From contig CAJPUK010000045.1 in the NCBI GenBank assembly GCA_905373785.1, positions 1-14,855 on the forward strand: DNA of 14,855 nt, given 5' to 3'. This DNA comes from an uncultured Johnsonella sp. (GTDB lineage: Bacteria > Bacillota > Clostridia > Lachnospirales > Lachnospiraceae). Numbering within the stretch: position 1 is the stretch's first letter; every line of letters begins with the position of its first letter. Positions 1 through 6,950 of this stretch are shown piece after piece. The position numbers and the translations under genes were made by a program. The notes below the pieces were generated by a model. It was given only the letters and a program-made list of their open reading frames with translations. It made no database searches and had not been told where the DNA came from.

Positions 1-644
1 AAAAGCTGCACGTCCAACTTGCCCTCTTCCAAATATATACGGTTAAGGTCTGTAATTTCAAGTTCTCCTCTTTTTGAAGGTTTCAGGGACTTTGCATAAT
101 CAACTACCTTATTATCATAAAAATAAAGCCCGGTTACACAGTAATTACTTTTCGGTTTTTCCGGCTTTTCTTCTATGGATATAGCCTTGCCGTTTTTATC
201 AAACTCAACTATACCGAATCTTTCCGGATCGTCTACATAATAGCCGAATACGGTAGCACCCTCCTTTTTATTTGCTGCCGTATTAAGATGGGCATCAAGT
301 CCGTGCCCGTGGAAAATATTATCCCCAAGTATCATGGCAACATTATCATTTCCTATAAATTTATCACCTATAATAAATGCCTGTGCCAGTCCGTCAGGGC
401 TTTTTTGTATCTCATAAGACAGATTTATACCGAATTGCGAACCGTTGCCCAAAAGCTCTTTAAATCTCGGCGTATCGTCAGGTGTAGAGATAATAAGTAT
501 ATCTCTTATGCCTGCCCTCATAAGCACTGATAAAGGATAATATATCATTGGCTTATCATATATGGGCAGTAACTGCTTTGAAGTTACCTTGGTAAGCGGA
601 TACAGTCTGGTTCCGCTTCCTCCTGCTAAAATAATTCCTTTCAT
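1..644 (-). CDS. rfbA: Glucose-1-phosphate thymidylyltransferase, 3' end outside window
   Basis: This enzyme couples glucose-1-phosphate and dTTP to dTDP-glucose, the first step toward dTDP-rhamnose and related deoxysugars, in the cytoplasm. My translation from the ATG at 644 begins MKGIILAGGSGTRLYPLT, the nucleotidyltransferase signature loop (residues 2-18). It is followed by KQLLPIYDKPMIYYPL, by LGDNIFHG (a metal-binding Asp region) and by VEFDKNG...SIEEKP, all typical of the RfbA/RmlA family. About 214 residues are present; the family is usually near 290, so the C-terminus lies beyond the left edge. An ATG at 650 is also in frame, but the GAGG at 654-657 suits the 644 start better. The gene follows glf after 12 nt, and its ribosome binding site overlaps the glf stop, so the two are surely co-transcribed. 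The identity is firm; the dTDP rather than UDP specificity follows from family resemblance. Confidence 0.93.
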   Translation of the reverse strand, partial: MKGIILAGGSGTRLYPLTKVTSKQLLPIYDKPMIYYPLSVLMRAGIRDILIISTPDDTPRFKELLGNGSQFGINLSYEIQKSPDGLAQAFIIGDKFIGNDNVAMILGDNIFHGHGLDAHLNTAANKKEGATVFGYYVDDPERFGIVEFDKNGKAISIEEKPEKPKSNYCVTGLYFYDNKVVDYAKSLKPSKRGELEITDLNRIYLEEGKLDVQL

Positions 645-656
645 AAACATTCACCT

Positions 657-1751
657 CTAAAGTTCTTTTTCAACCAATTCCAAAGCTGCCAATATAACCT
701 TATCCATATCGTAATACTTGTATTCTCCGAGCCTGCCTCCGAAAATCAGATTTTCTTCCTTGTCGGCAAGTTCTCTGTATGCCTCATAAAGCTTAATATT
801 TTTATCATCATTGATCGGATAATATGCCTCATCACCTATCTTCCACTCGCAGGGATATTCCTTGGAAACTATTGTCGTATCTGTATGTACATGTTCAAAA
901 TGCTTATGCTCTATAATTCTTGTATAAGGTATATCTTCCTTTGTGTAATTTACAACGGCATTACCCTGATAGTTTTCGGTATGCAGCTCCTCGCTTTCAA
1001 ATCTTAAGGATCTGTACTCCAAAACTCCGAGTTTATAATCATAATACTCGTCTATCATACCGGTATATATGGTTTTTGCCGCCACATTGCCGTATTCTTT
1101 AAAAAAGCTTTTATAGTCGGTATCAAGTCTTACTTCTATGCCGTACAGAAGTTTTTCTATTATGGCGGTATAGCCTCCTATAGGTATGCCCTGATATCTG
1201 TCATTAAAATAATTGTTATCATAGGTAAACCTTAGCGGCAGTCTCTTGATTATAAAAGCCGGAAGTTCTGTACAGTCCCTGCCCCATTGCTTTTTAGTAT
1301 AGCCCTTAATAAGCTTTTCATACACATCCCTGCCAACCAAAGACAGTGCCTGCTCTTCCAGGTTCCCCGGCTCCTTTATGTCAAGCTCTTCTATCTGCTT
1401 TGCAATTATCTCCTTAGCCTCTTTTGGAGTTTTTATATTCCATAATTTGCTGAAAGTATTCATATTAAAGGGCAGATTATAAAGCTCGTCCTCATACACT
1501 GCTAAAGGAGAGTTGATATAGTTGTTAAACTCGGCAAACTCATTTATATAGTCCCATACTTTTTTATTGCTTGTATGGAAAATGTGTGCGCCGTATTTAT
1601 GAACATTTATTCCATTTATATTTTCAGTGTAAATATTTCCGCCTATGTGCTTTCTTCTGTCTATAAGCAGTACCCTTTTTCCTCTTTTATGTGCTTCATA
1701 AGCAAATATAGAGCCGTATAGACCGGCACCTACAACAAGATAGTCATACAT
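657..1751 (-). CDS. glf: UDP-galactopyranose mutase
   Basis: This flavoenzyme interconverts UDP-galactopyranose and UDP-galactofuranose and so supplies Galf units for surface glycans. The 364-residue protein has the usual family length. It opens with an FAD-binding Rossmann motif (YLVVGAGLYGS, glycines 8, 10 and 13) and the acidic end of the second strand (LLIDRR). HIGGN and the conserved KYGAHIFHTSNKKVWDYI follow. The C-terminal GGRLGEYKYYDMDKVI is the second flavin-contacting signature. The ATG has an AAGGAG about 7 nt upstream, and only 2 nt separate it from the stop of the preceding glycosyltransferase. It lies between that glycosyltransferase and rfbA, which fits synthesis of nucleotide-sugar donors for the same polysaccharide. 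Nothing suggests damage. Confidence 0.96.
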   Translation of the reverse strand: MYDYLVVGAGLYGSIFAYEAHKRGKRVLLIDRRKHIGGNIYTENINGINVHKYGAHIFHTSNKKVWDYINEFAEFNNYINSPLAVYEDELYNLPFNMNTFSKLWNIKTPKEAKEIIAKQIEELDIKEPGNLEEQALSLVGRDVYEKLIKGYTKKQWGRDCTELPAFIIKRLPLRFTYDNNYFNDRYQGIPIGGYTAIIEKLLYGIEVRLDTDYKSFFKEYGNVAAKTIYTGMIDEYYDYKLGVLEYRSLRFESEELHTENYQGNAVVNYTKEDIPYTRIIEHKHFEHVHTDTTIVSKEYPCEWKIGDEAYYPINDDKNIKLYEAYRELADKEENLIFGGRLGEYKYYDMDKVILAALELVEKEL

Positions 1752-1753
1752 AA

Positions 1754-2569
1754 TTATCTCCTTAATATACTATAAAAAATATTTCTTATAAACTTAGGTT
1801 GCAATACCATTCCGGCACAAACCGTCACTCCTAAGATGTATTCAAAAAAGTTTGTAAATTTTATTTCTCTTTGCTTTTTTCTGAGCAACATATAATTCTT
1901 AAAGTAGGCAAAGCCCCCTCTTCTTGCTGCAAAATCCCTGTCCACCCTTGCCCATACCAAGGGTTTGCTTATATTGGATATTTTTTCTCCTCTTGCCAAA
2001 AGTCTTGACCACAGGTAGTAATCCTCCAGATACGGCAAATGTATGTAACCCCCCAAACTTTCCACAACCTGTTTTCTGAATACAACACTCATGTGATTAA
2101 GCGGATTTCTGAGTTTCGCATACTTATAAAGTTTTTCATGCTCTACAGGCATCTTTTTGACCCTAAGAATCTTGCCCTTTTCAACAAACTCCGCTATATC
2201 ACTCCCAATCACCGCTATATCTTTATTATTTTCCAAAAACTCCAATTGCAGGTTCAGTCTCTCTTTATCCGATATGTCATCACTGTCCATTCTGGCTATA
2301 TACTCACAGGCACAAAGCTTGAGACCTTCATTGAGTGCAACACTCAGTCCCTTATTATCTTCTAAAGCAACCTGTTTAAAATCAATACCTTTTTTCGTAA
2401 ATTTTTTCTCATATGCGGCTATAACATTATCCAAAGCTTCATTTAAAGGACCGTCCTTTACCAAAACCAATTCAGTCGGTAACAATGTCTGATTTATAAT
2501 ACTTTCCAAAGCCTCTTCCAAATTCTTTGCTTTTTCTTTTATATATACTGAAATAAGTACCGATACCAA
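1754..2569 (-). CDS. Family 2 glycosyltransferase (GT-A fold), TTG start
   Basis: This is a probable inverting sugar transferase that adds one residue to a lipid-linked glycan at the cytoplasmic membrane face. The 271-residue protein starts with the GT2 strand VSVLISVY. A nucleotide-binding Asp (VKDGP, D39) follows, then the metal-binding motif MDSDD (D95-D98) after NKGLSVALNEGL. A later region, LEDYYLWSRLLARGE, resembles the catalytic ED segment of the family. The C-terminal 40 residues are basic and hydrophobic and may touch the membrane. The start codon is TTG, preceded by a GAGGTG that overlaps the upstream stop. A later start would cut the first beta strand, so TTG is preferred. The gene begins 5 nt after the upstream glycosyltransferase. 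The donor sugar cannot be told; Galf is possible because glf is next, but that is inference. Confidence 0.85.
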   Translation of the reverse strand: MVSVLISVYIKEKAKNLEEALESIINQTLLPTELVLVKDGPLNEALDNVIAAYEKKFTKKGIDFKQVALEDNKGLSVALNEGLKLCACEYIARMDSDDISDKERLNLQLEFLENNKDIAVIGSDIAEFVEKGKILRVKKMPVEHEKLYKYAKLRNPLNHMSVVFRKQVVESLGGYIHLPYLEDYYLWSRLLARGEKISNISKPLVWARVDRDFAARRGGFAYFKNYMLLRKKQREIKFTNFFEYILGVTVCAGMVLQPKFIRNIFYSILRR

Positions 2570-2574
2570 AACTT

Positions 2575-3486
2575 CTACACCTCTTCTGCCACTATATATC
2601 TCGGTCTTGCCTTAATTTCATATAACATATTTGATATATAGTATCCCGTAACGCCTTGAAATATAAGTATGATTCCCGACATTAAAAATATACTTACCAA
2701 AATCACATAATCCATTCCGAAATCCACATGTTTGCTTACACTGTAAATCACCCTTGCCACTAATAAAATAAATGCCGCAAGTGTTGATAATGCACCGAGC
2801 ATTGAAGCAAAGTATATGGCTAGCGCCGAGTATGAAACTATATTTCTTAAGGCATATTTTATAAGTGATATTAATGACCACTTTGATACTCCGCTAAACC
2901 TCTCTTCGACATCAAATTCAATACTTTCTCTTTTAAATCCTACCCAAGAAGACATAGCCCGAAAGAAAGTTACTCTTTCCGGCATGGATATAAGCACTTC
3001 AACCACTCTTTTATCAAGCAGTTTATAATCTGAAGAACTTGTCATATCAACACCGGTCGCCTTACTCATGAACTTATAAAAAGTATTGGCGGCTATTCTC
3101 CTCAATAAAGACTCTCTTCCTCTTTCTCTTTTAACCGCCTCTACTATCTCAATACCCGATTGCCACATTTTATACATATCAATCAACAGTTTTGGCGGAT
3201 GTTGTAAGTCGCAGTCCATTACCGCGGTGCAATCTCCCGTTGCGGCACAAAGTCCTGCAAGTATAGCCGCCTCCTTGCCGAAATTCCTTGAAAACCTTAT
3301 CCCTCTTACATTGGGATTGAGTTTTCTTACTTCACAAATCTTAAACCAGGTGCCGTCATTGGAACCGTCATCTACAAAAATAAGTTCATAGGCTATTTGT
3401 GCCTTGCTAAGTATTTCTGATATGGTTTGTGCAGCCTTTTCTATAATTCCCTCTTCTCTGTAAGAAGGTATAACTACAGAAAGCAT
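2575..3486 (-). CDS. Membrane-anchored GtrB/DPM-type family 2 glycosyltransferase
   Basis: This is likely a polyprenyl-phosphate glycosyltransferase, moving a sugar from its nucleotide donor to undecaprenyl phosphate. The 303-residue protein has the N-terminal GT2 domain typical of the DPM1/GtrB/ArnC group: VVIPSYREE, FVDDGSNDGTW (D39-D40), RFSRNFGKEAAILAG and the DxD site MDCDLQHPP (D91, D93). Two hydrophobic segments follow near residues 225-248 and 262-288 (AIYFASMLGALSTLAAFILLVA and YVILVSIFLMSGIILIFQGVTGYY), as in GtrB. The ATG has a GGAG (3494-3497 on the opposite strand) at 7 nt spacing. Such enzymes usually decorate a glycan from the outer face together with a flippase and a large membrane transferase; neither is visible here. 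The exact sugar is unknown. Confidence 0.88.
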   Translation of the reverse strand: MLSVVIPSYREEGIIEKAAQTISEILSKAQIAYELIFVDDGSNDGTWFKICEVRKLNPNVRGIRFSRNFGKEAAILAGLCAATGDCTAVMDCDLQHPPKLLIDMYKMWQSGIEIVEAVKRERGRESLLRRIAANTFYKFMSKATGVDMTSSSDYKLLDKRVVEVLISMPERVTFFRAMSSWVGFKRESIEFDVEERFSGVSKWSLISLIKYALRNIVSYSALAIYFASMLGALSTLAAFILLVARVIYSVSKHVDFGMDYVILVSIFLMSGIILIFQGVTGYYISNMLYEIKARPRYIVAEEV

Positions 3487-3603
3487 TCTTTTTCTCCTTT
3501 ATTCATTTCCTTATAGCCGGTGCATCATTTCTTCAATAAGCACGGCAATTCACTTTATCTTACAGTTACTTGACTTTTAAGCTTTCTTATCCGTCAAATA
3601 AAG

Positions 3604-3623
3604 CAACCGAATCAGTCGGGTTG
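3604..3623 (-). terminator. Weak hairpin after the sugar transferase gene
   Basis: On the minus strand, CAACC pairs with GGTTG around an imperfect stem containing one mismatch. A modest U-rich run (CTTTATTT) follows. It lies 16 nt past the sugar transferase stop and could cause partial termination. The stem is short and the U-run interrupted, so read-through to the downstream glycosyltransferases is likely. The rest of the 152-nt gap (3487-3638) shows no convincing promoter. Confidence 0.3.
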
Positions 3624-3638
3624 TTTGGTGAATACTGC

Positions 3639-5060
3639 CTACTCTGATAATTCTTCCTCAAATTCTTCCAACTTTCCGTAAACTTCCGCCTTTAATTCCC
3701 TTTCTCCAAGACCTGCCACAGTCATCCCCTTATCTACCCCCTCAGTTGCTTCTTTCATGAACAGTACTTTGGGAGTCATTAATATAAGTTTAAAATCCAT
3801 CCATAAACTGTAATTTCTTATATAAGTCAAATCCAGTTTCAGTTTATCATAAGGTGTTGTATTATACTTACCATGTACTTGGGCATAACCCGTAAGCCCC
3901 GCCTTCATTTTAAGTCTCATGGTAAATTCAGGGATTTCTTTTTCATATTGTGCCGCTATTTCAGGCCTTTCCGGTCTTGGACCTACCAAACTCATTTGAC
4001 CGTACATTATATTGATAAGTTGCGGAAGTTCATCAAGTCTTGTAAGTCTTAATATATGCCCAACTTTGGTAATTCTTGAATCGGACTTTGTCGAAAGCCT
4101 TGCTTTACCGTCTTTTTCAGCATCCGATACCATAGTTCTGAACTTAAGTATATCAAATACTTCCCCGTCCTTAGTAAGTCTTTTTTGCGTGTAGAAGGCA
4201 TTTCCCTTACTTTCAAGCTTAATAGCTATAGCAATAATTAAAAAAAGCGGTAAAGTAAGTATAAGAAGTATGATTGAAAAAACTATATCTATAATTCTCT
4301 TTATGATAAGTTGATCTATCTGAGGTCCCATATTTTTCGATAACAATATGGGCGTATCAAAAAGGTTAAGCTCTTCCGAACTTCTTATAAGTATATCGGT
4401 TATCTTCGGTATCATATATACCCTGATAGACCTGTCATAACACTTTTTCAGAACCAGGTTTCTTTCATACGAGTGAAGATCTCCTATAATTACTCCCTCA
4501 TATTTTTCGGTGGCTGCTATAACTTTGTCTATACCCTTATTAATATTGATAGCACCTTTTATAATGTACTTATCATCTCTTGAATTGATTTTACTTGCAA
4601 TATTTGATACTCCTCTTTCTCCGTATACAAGAAGAAGTTGTTTGGGAGGAAATACCTTGGCATAGATCCATTGAAATACAAAGACCCAAATAGTTACACA
4701 GATAATATCAACCAATGAAAGTAATATAAATACCAGAGGACTATGGAATTTCTTATCTATCAGTGCCAATTGAAAGTATGAAAGCACATTTACCCAAAAA
4801 ATTGCTATTACATTAGAATATATAAGATTGGCTCTTCTTAAATATCCTATCTTAAGCCCTCCGTAAGTATTTGCAAAAAATAAAAGCAGGGCTACATAAA
4901 GTGCCGCTATCAACCAGTTACCCTTTCTAAAAAAGGGAAATTCTATAATGGTATTTAAATAATCGACCCATATAAACCAATAAAGTGCAACTTCAACAAA
5001 AAGTATGACTGCACTGGAGGCAAATTTAAGCAGCCTTTTATAACGTTCTCTTTTGATCAT
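3639..5060 (-). CDS. Polyprenyl-phosphate sugar-1-phosphate transferase (WcaJ-like)
   Basis: This is the initiating enzyme of exopolysaccharide or capsule synthesis: it transfers a sugar-1-phosphate from a nucleotide sugar to undecaprenyl phosphate. It has several N-terminal transmembrane segments and then a Rossmann-like soluble region (LLLVYGERGVSNIASKIN). The catalytic bacterial sugar transferase domain fills the C-terminal 200 residues. There a re-entrant hydrophobic helix (IIDIVFSIILLILTLPLFLIIAIAIK) precedes FYTQKR, DILKFRTM and the signature RLDELPQLINIMYGQMSLVGPRPERPE. I chose the ATG at 5060 (MIKRERYK, 473 residues) because it has a GGAG at 6 nt spacing. A longer reading of the same frame would begin at a TTG at 5123 without a good ribosome binding site. 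The gene heads the leftward cluster and is divergent from the ATPase operon. Confidence 0.92.
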   Translation of the reverse strand: MIKRERYKRLLKFASSAVILFVEVALYWFIWVDYLNTIIEFPFFRKGNWLIAALYVALLLFFANTYGGLKIGYLRRANLIYSNVIAIFWVNVLSYFQLALIDKKFHSPLVFILLSLVDIICVTIWVFVFQWIYAKVFPPKQLLLVYGERGVSNIASKINSRDDKYIIKGAININKGIDKVIAATEKYEGVIIGDLHSYERNLVLKKCYDRSIRVYMIPKITDILIRSSEELNLFDTPILLSKNMGPQIDQLIIKRIIDIVFSIILLILTLPLFLIIAIAIKLESKGNAFYTQKRLTKDGEVFDILKFRTMVSDAEKDGKARLSTKSDSRITKVGHILRLTRLDELPQLINIMYGQMSLVGPRPERPEIAAQYEKEIPEFTMRLKMKAGLTGYAQVHGKYNTTPYDKLKLDLTYIRNYSLWMDFKLILMTPKVLFMKEATEGVDKGMTVAGLGERELKAEVYGKLEEFEEELSE

Positions 5061-5174
5061 AAAACACTCCATAGCTACTTTTTCATGTTTTTGATAATTC
5101 ACAAAATAGAATCCTGCTTTCAAATTGTATAAAAGATTTTATTTTGCGAGTTAATTTACTAATCTTATCCTGCC

Positions 5175-5203
5175 ATTATAATATATATATTCATATAAAA
5201 CTA
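5175..5203 (-). promoter_or_regulatory. Possible promoter of the polysaccharide cluster
   Basis: Read on the minus strand, there is a perfect TATAAT (5180 down to 5175). A poor -35 match, TAGTTT, lies 17 nt upstream at 5203-5198. Transcription would start near 5168, about 108 nt before the preferred ATG at 5060. The surrounding DNA is so AT-rich that a -10 match can arise by chance. Confidence 0.27.
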
Positions 5204-5387
5204 ATTTTTTGACAAAGATAATCTTTTGTTAAGAAAACATTAACTAAAAACCCTTATTTTATAACATAAAAGCCTATTATTTACAAGTTTTCATTATGAA
5301 AAATGATAAAAATAAGTGCTTTTTTTAGAACCTATGTTCTTGTTTTCTTTTTATAAAAAAAGGAGTATTATAAAAGTCACGCAAGTA

Positions 5388-5458
5388 ATCTTGATTAAGG
5401 TGTCGGCAGTTTTTTTGCTTACAGCATTATACAAAATAACATTTATTACAATCAAGAT
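5388..5458 (+). repeat. Inverted repeat in the presumed ATPase operon leader
   Basis: ATCTTGATT at 5388-5396 is the exact reverse complement of AATCAAGAT at 5450-5458, with 53 nt between the arms. The right arm lies 28 nt before the first ATG of the operon and 16 nt before its AGGAGG. In RNA the arms could form a long-loop stem; in DNA they could be a pair of operator half-sites. Nine bases in AT-rich sequence is modest evidence. Confidence 0.35.
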
Positions 5459-5486
5459 AATCTTAATATTTTAAGGAGGCTTTTGA

Positions 5487-5807
5487 ATGGAAGATGTGCT
5501 TGATAGACTTATAAAAATTGAAAACAGAGCTTCCTCCGTAATGGAAGAAGGAGAAGCGGAAGTCAAAAAGCTTATAGAGGCTAATAATGAAAAACGAAGG
5601 CTTTGGGATGAAGAAGTAAGAAAAGACTCCGATGCTCAGATCAATAAGTTAAAAGAGGAGTTCAATGAACGGCTTAACCAAAAACTTAATGTGATGAAGG
5701 CAGATACAAAAAAGCAAATAAAAGAATTAAAAGAACACTATGAAAAGTTCCACACGCAGTATGTAGATGAACTTTTTAACGAAATGACAAAGGTAAGCTA
5801 TGAATAA
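5487..5807 (+). CDS. V-type ATPase peripheral stalk subunit, G/H-like coiled coil
   Basis: This is the first gene of the ATPase operon and probably the partner of subunit E in the peripheral stalks that hold the catalytic head to subunit I. The 106 residues are almost wholly charged and helical: long Glu/Lys-rich heptad-like stretches from about 15 to 95, with no hydrophobic segment and no Cys. This is the look of the small G/H (NtpF-type) stalk subunits. Sequence similarity in this family is low, so identification rests on size, coiled-coil composition and position. AAGGAGG lies about 6 nt before the ATG. The next gene (subunit C) starts 8 nt before this one ends, which suggests translational coupling. 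Subunit naming varies between species, so I give no symbol. Confidence 0.8.
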   Translation: MEDVLDRLIKIENRASSVMEEGEAEVKKLIEANNEKRRLWDEEVRKDSDAQINKLKEEFNERLNQKLNVMKADTKKQIKELKEHYEKFHTQYVDELFNEMTKVSYE

Positions 5808-6921
5808 TATACTTGAGTATTCAGCCATATGTACTAAAATAAAAGCTTTAGAAGCAAAACTTTTAAATAAGGAAACTTATGCCAAACTTATAAAGTCACA
5901 AAGTGTAAAAGAAGCTCTTATGTTTATCAACGAGAATACTTCCTATCACAATGTATTTAAGAATATGGATATAGAAAACCTCCATAGACCTGAAGTTGAG
6001 CGTATACTTACCTTGGCAAAGTATGAGGACTACTCAAAGCTGTATAAGTTTGCAAGTCAAAAGCAGAGACAGTTTTTGAAAATCTATATGTTTTATTATG
6101 AAGCATATACACTTAAAATGATACTCAGATATTGTGTAAACGGACGTATAGCGCAGATAACTTCAAAGGATGCCTATATATATGAAACCGTTGATTTTTT
6201 CAACAAGTATTCCGATGTTAATTTTAAGGCATTGCTTGATATGGCTTATACTATTATAGGTCCGCATTCTGAGCAAAGTAAATTAAGGCAATATCTTGAC
6301 AAGTTTATAAACATCCTTCAAGGTACCGTATACTATGCACCCCTGTATAAAATATTTAACAGTGAGTCATCAATGGAGGAATCGGTAGTCTCAAGTTACG
6401 GTTTGTGTATAGATATAGTATGCTTTAAGTCTATATGGAAGATTATAAAAAAGAACTTTAAATCAAAGGAGCTAAGTGATTTGAAAGCCTGTATAGGCAG
6501 CTCTATAGACCTTGCCAATATTGACTGGATATACAGAAGTAAAAGATACTACAATATGAATGAAGTAGAGATTTACTCAATACTCATACCTATACAGAAT
6601 AAACTTAGCAAGCAGGAAATCAAAAACTTTATAAATACTAAAGATATAGACGACTTTAGAAATGTCTTCCTAAGATGCTATTATGGACTTAAATATCCGA
6701 AACTAAGTGCAAAATTCATACAGTCGGATATAAACTTTGAGACTTTAAGCAGGAGAATAACAAGTCTTATTTTTTCTTCCTGCGCAAGAAAAAGCCCATA
6801 CTCCGTAAGCAGTATCAATAACTATCTTTATCGTAAAGAATTAGAAATTTCAAATATTATTCGTATTATTGAGTCTATAAAATATGAACTGCCCAAGGAG
6901 GAAATACTTAAAAACAGATAA
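5800..6921 (+). CDS. atpC: V-type ATPase subunit C (AC39/d-like)
   Basis: This is the cap that couples the central shaft (D/F) to the membrane ring of K subunits. The 373-residue soluble protein is rich in helix-forming Lys, Ile and Tyr. It shows the pattern of the V-ATPase C/AC39 family: an N-terminal SAICTKIKALEAKLL helix, then LKMILRYCVNG, SIWKIIKKNFKSKELSDLKACIGSSIDLANIDWIYRSKRYY, and a C-terminal basic helical region ending RKELEISNIIRIIESIKYELPKEEIL. The WIYR(S/T)KRYY and LEISNIIRIIE segments are the most telling. The ATG lies inside the 3' end of the preceding stalk gene (8-nt overlap), so the two are likely translationally coupled. Subunit I follows after 29 nt with its own ribosome binding site. 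Nothing looks damaged. Confidence 0.9.
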   Translation: MNNILEYSAICTKIKALEAKLLNKETYAKLIKSQSVKEALMFINENTSYHNVFKNMDIENLHRPEVERILTLAKYEDYSKLYKFASQKQRQFLKIYMFYYEAYTLKMILRYCVNGRIAQITSKDAYIYETVDFFNKYSDVNFKALLDMAYTIIGPHSEQSKLRQYLDKFINILQGTVYYAPLYKIFNSESSMEESVVSSYGLCIDIVCFKSIWKIIKKNFKSKELSDLKACIGSSIDLANIDWIYRSKRYYNMNEVEIYSILIPIQNKLSKQEIKNFINTKDIDDFRNVFLRCYYGLKYPKLSAKFIQSDINFETLSRRITSLIFSSCARKSPYSVSSINNYLYRKELEISNIIRIIESIKYELPKEEILKNR

Positions 6922-6950
6922 GCTTATACTTAAATCTAAAGGAGATTTTT

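Larger units (their letters stand above)
5061..5486. other. Divergent AT-rich intergenic region
   Basis: This 426-nt stretch separates the leftward polysaccharide cluster from the rightward ATPase operon and should hold both promoters. No coding sequence is convincing in it. Visible items are a minus-strand TATAAT (5175-5180), a small palindrome GTTAA-N7-TTAAC (5228-5244), a short hairpin AGAAC-CTAT-GTTCT (5327-5340), and a 9-bp inverted repeat in the presumed ATPase leader (5388-5396 and 5450-5458). I could not find a well-spaced plus-strand -35/-10 pair. A TTGACA at 5209-5214 lacks a matching -10 at 16-18 nt. Confidence 0.6.

Noticed and set aside
288..530. Plus-strand open frame of 80 codons
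   Set aside because: It lies antisense within rfbA, whose reading shows full family motifs. The plus-strand frame has no recognisable domain or good ribosome binding site.
5209..5214. TTGACA as the -35 of the ATPase operon promoter
   Set aside because: At 16-18 nt downstream the sequence is AGAAAA-like, with no -10 match, and the operon begins about 270 nt further on.
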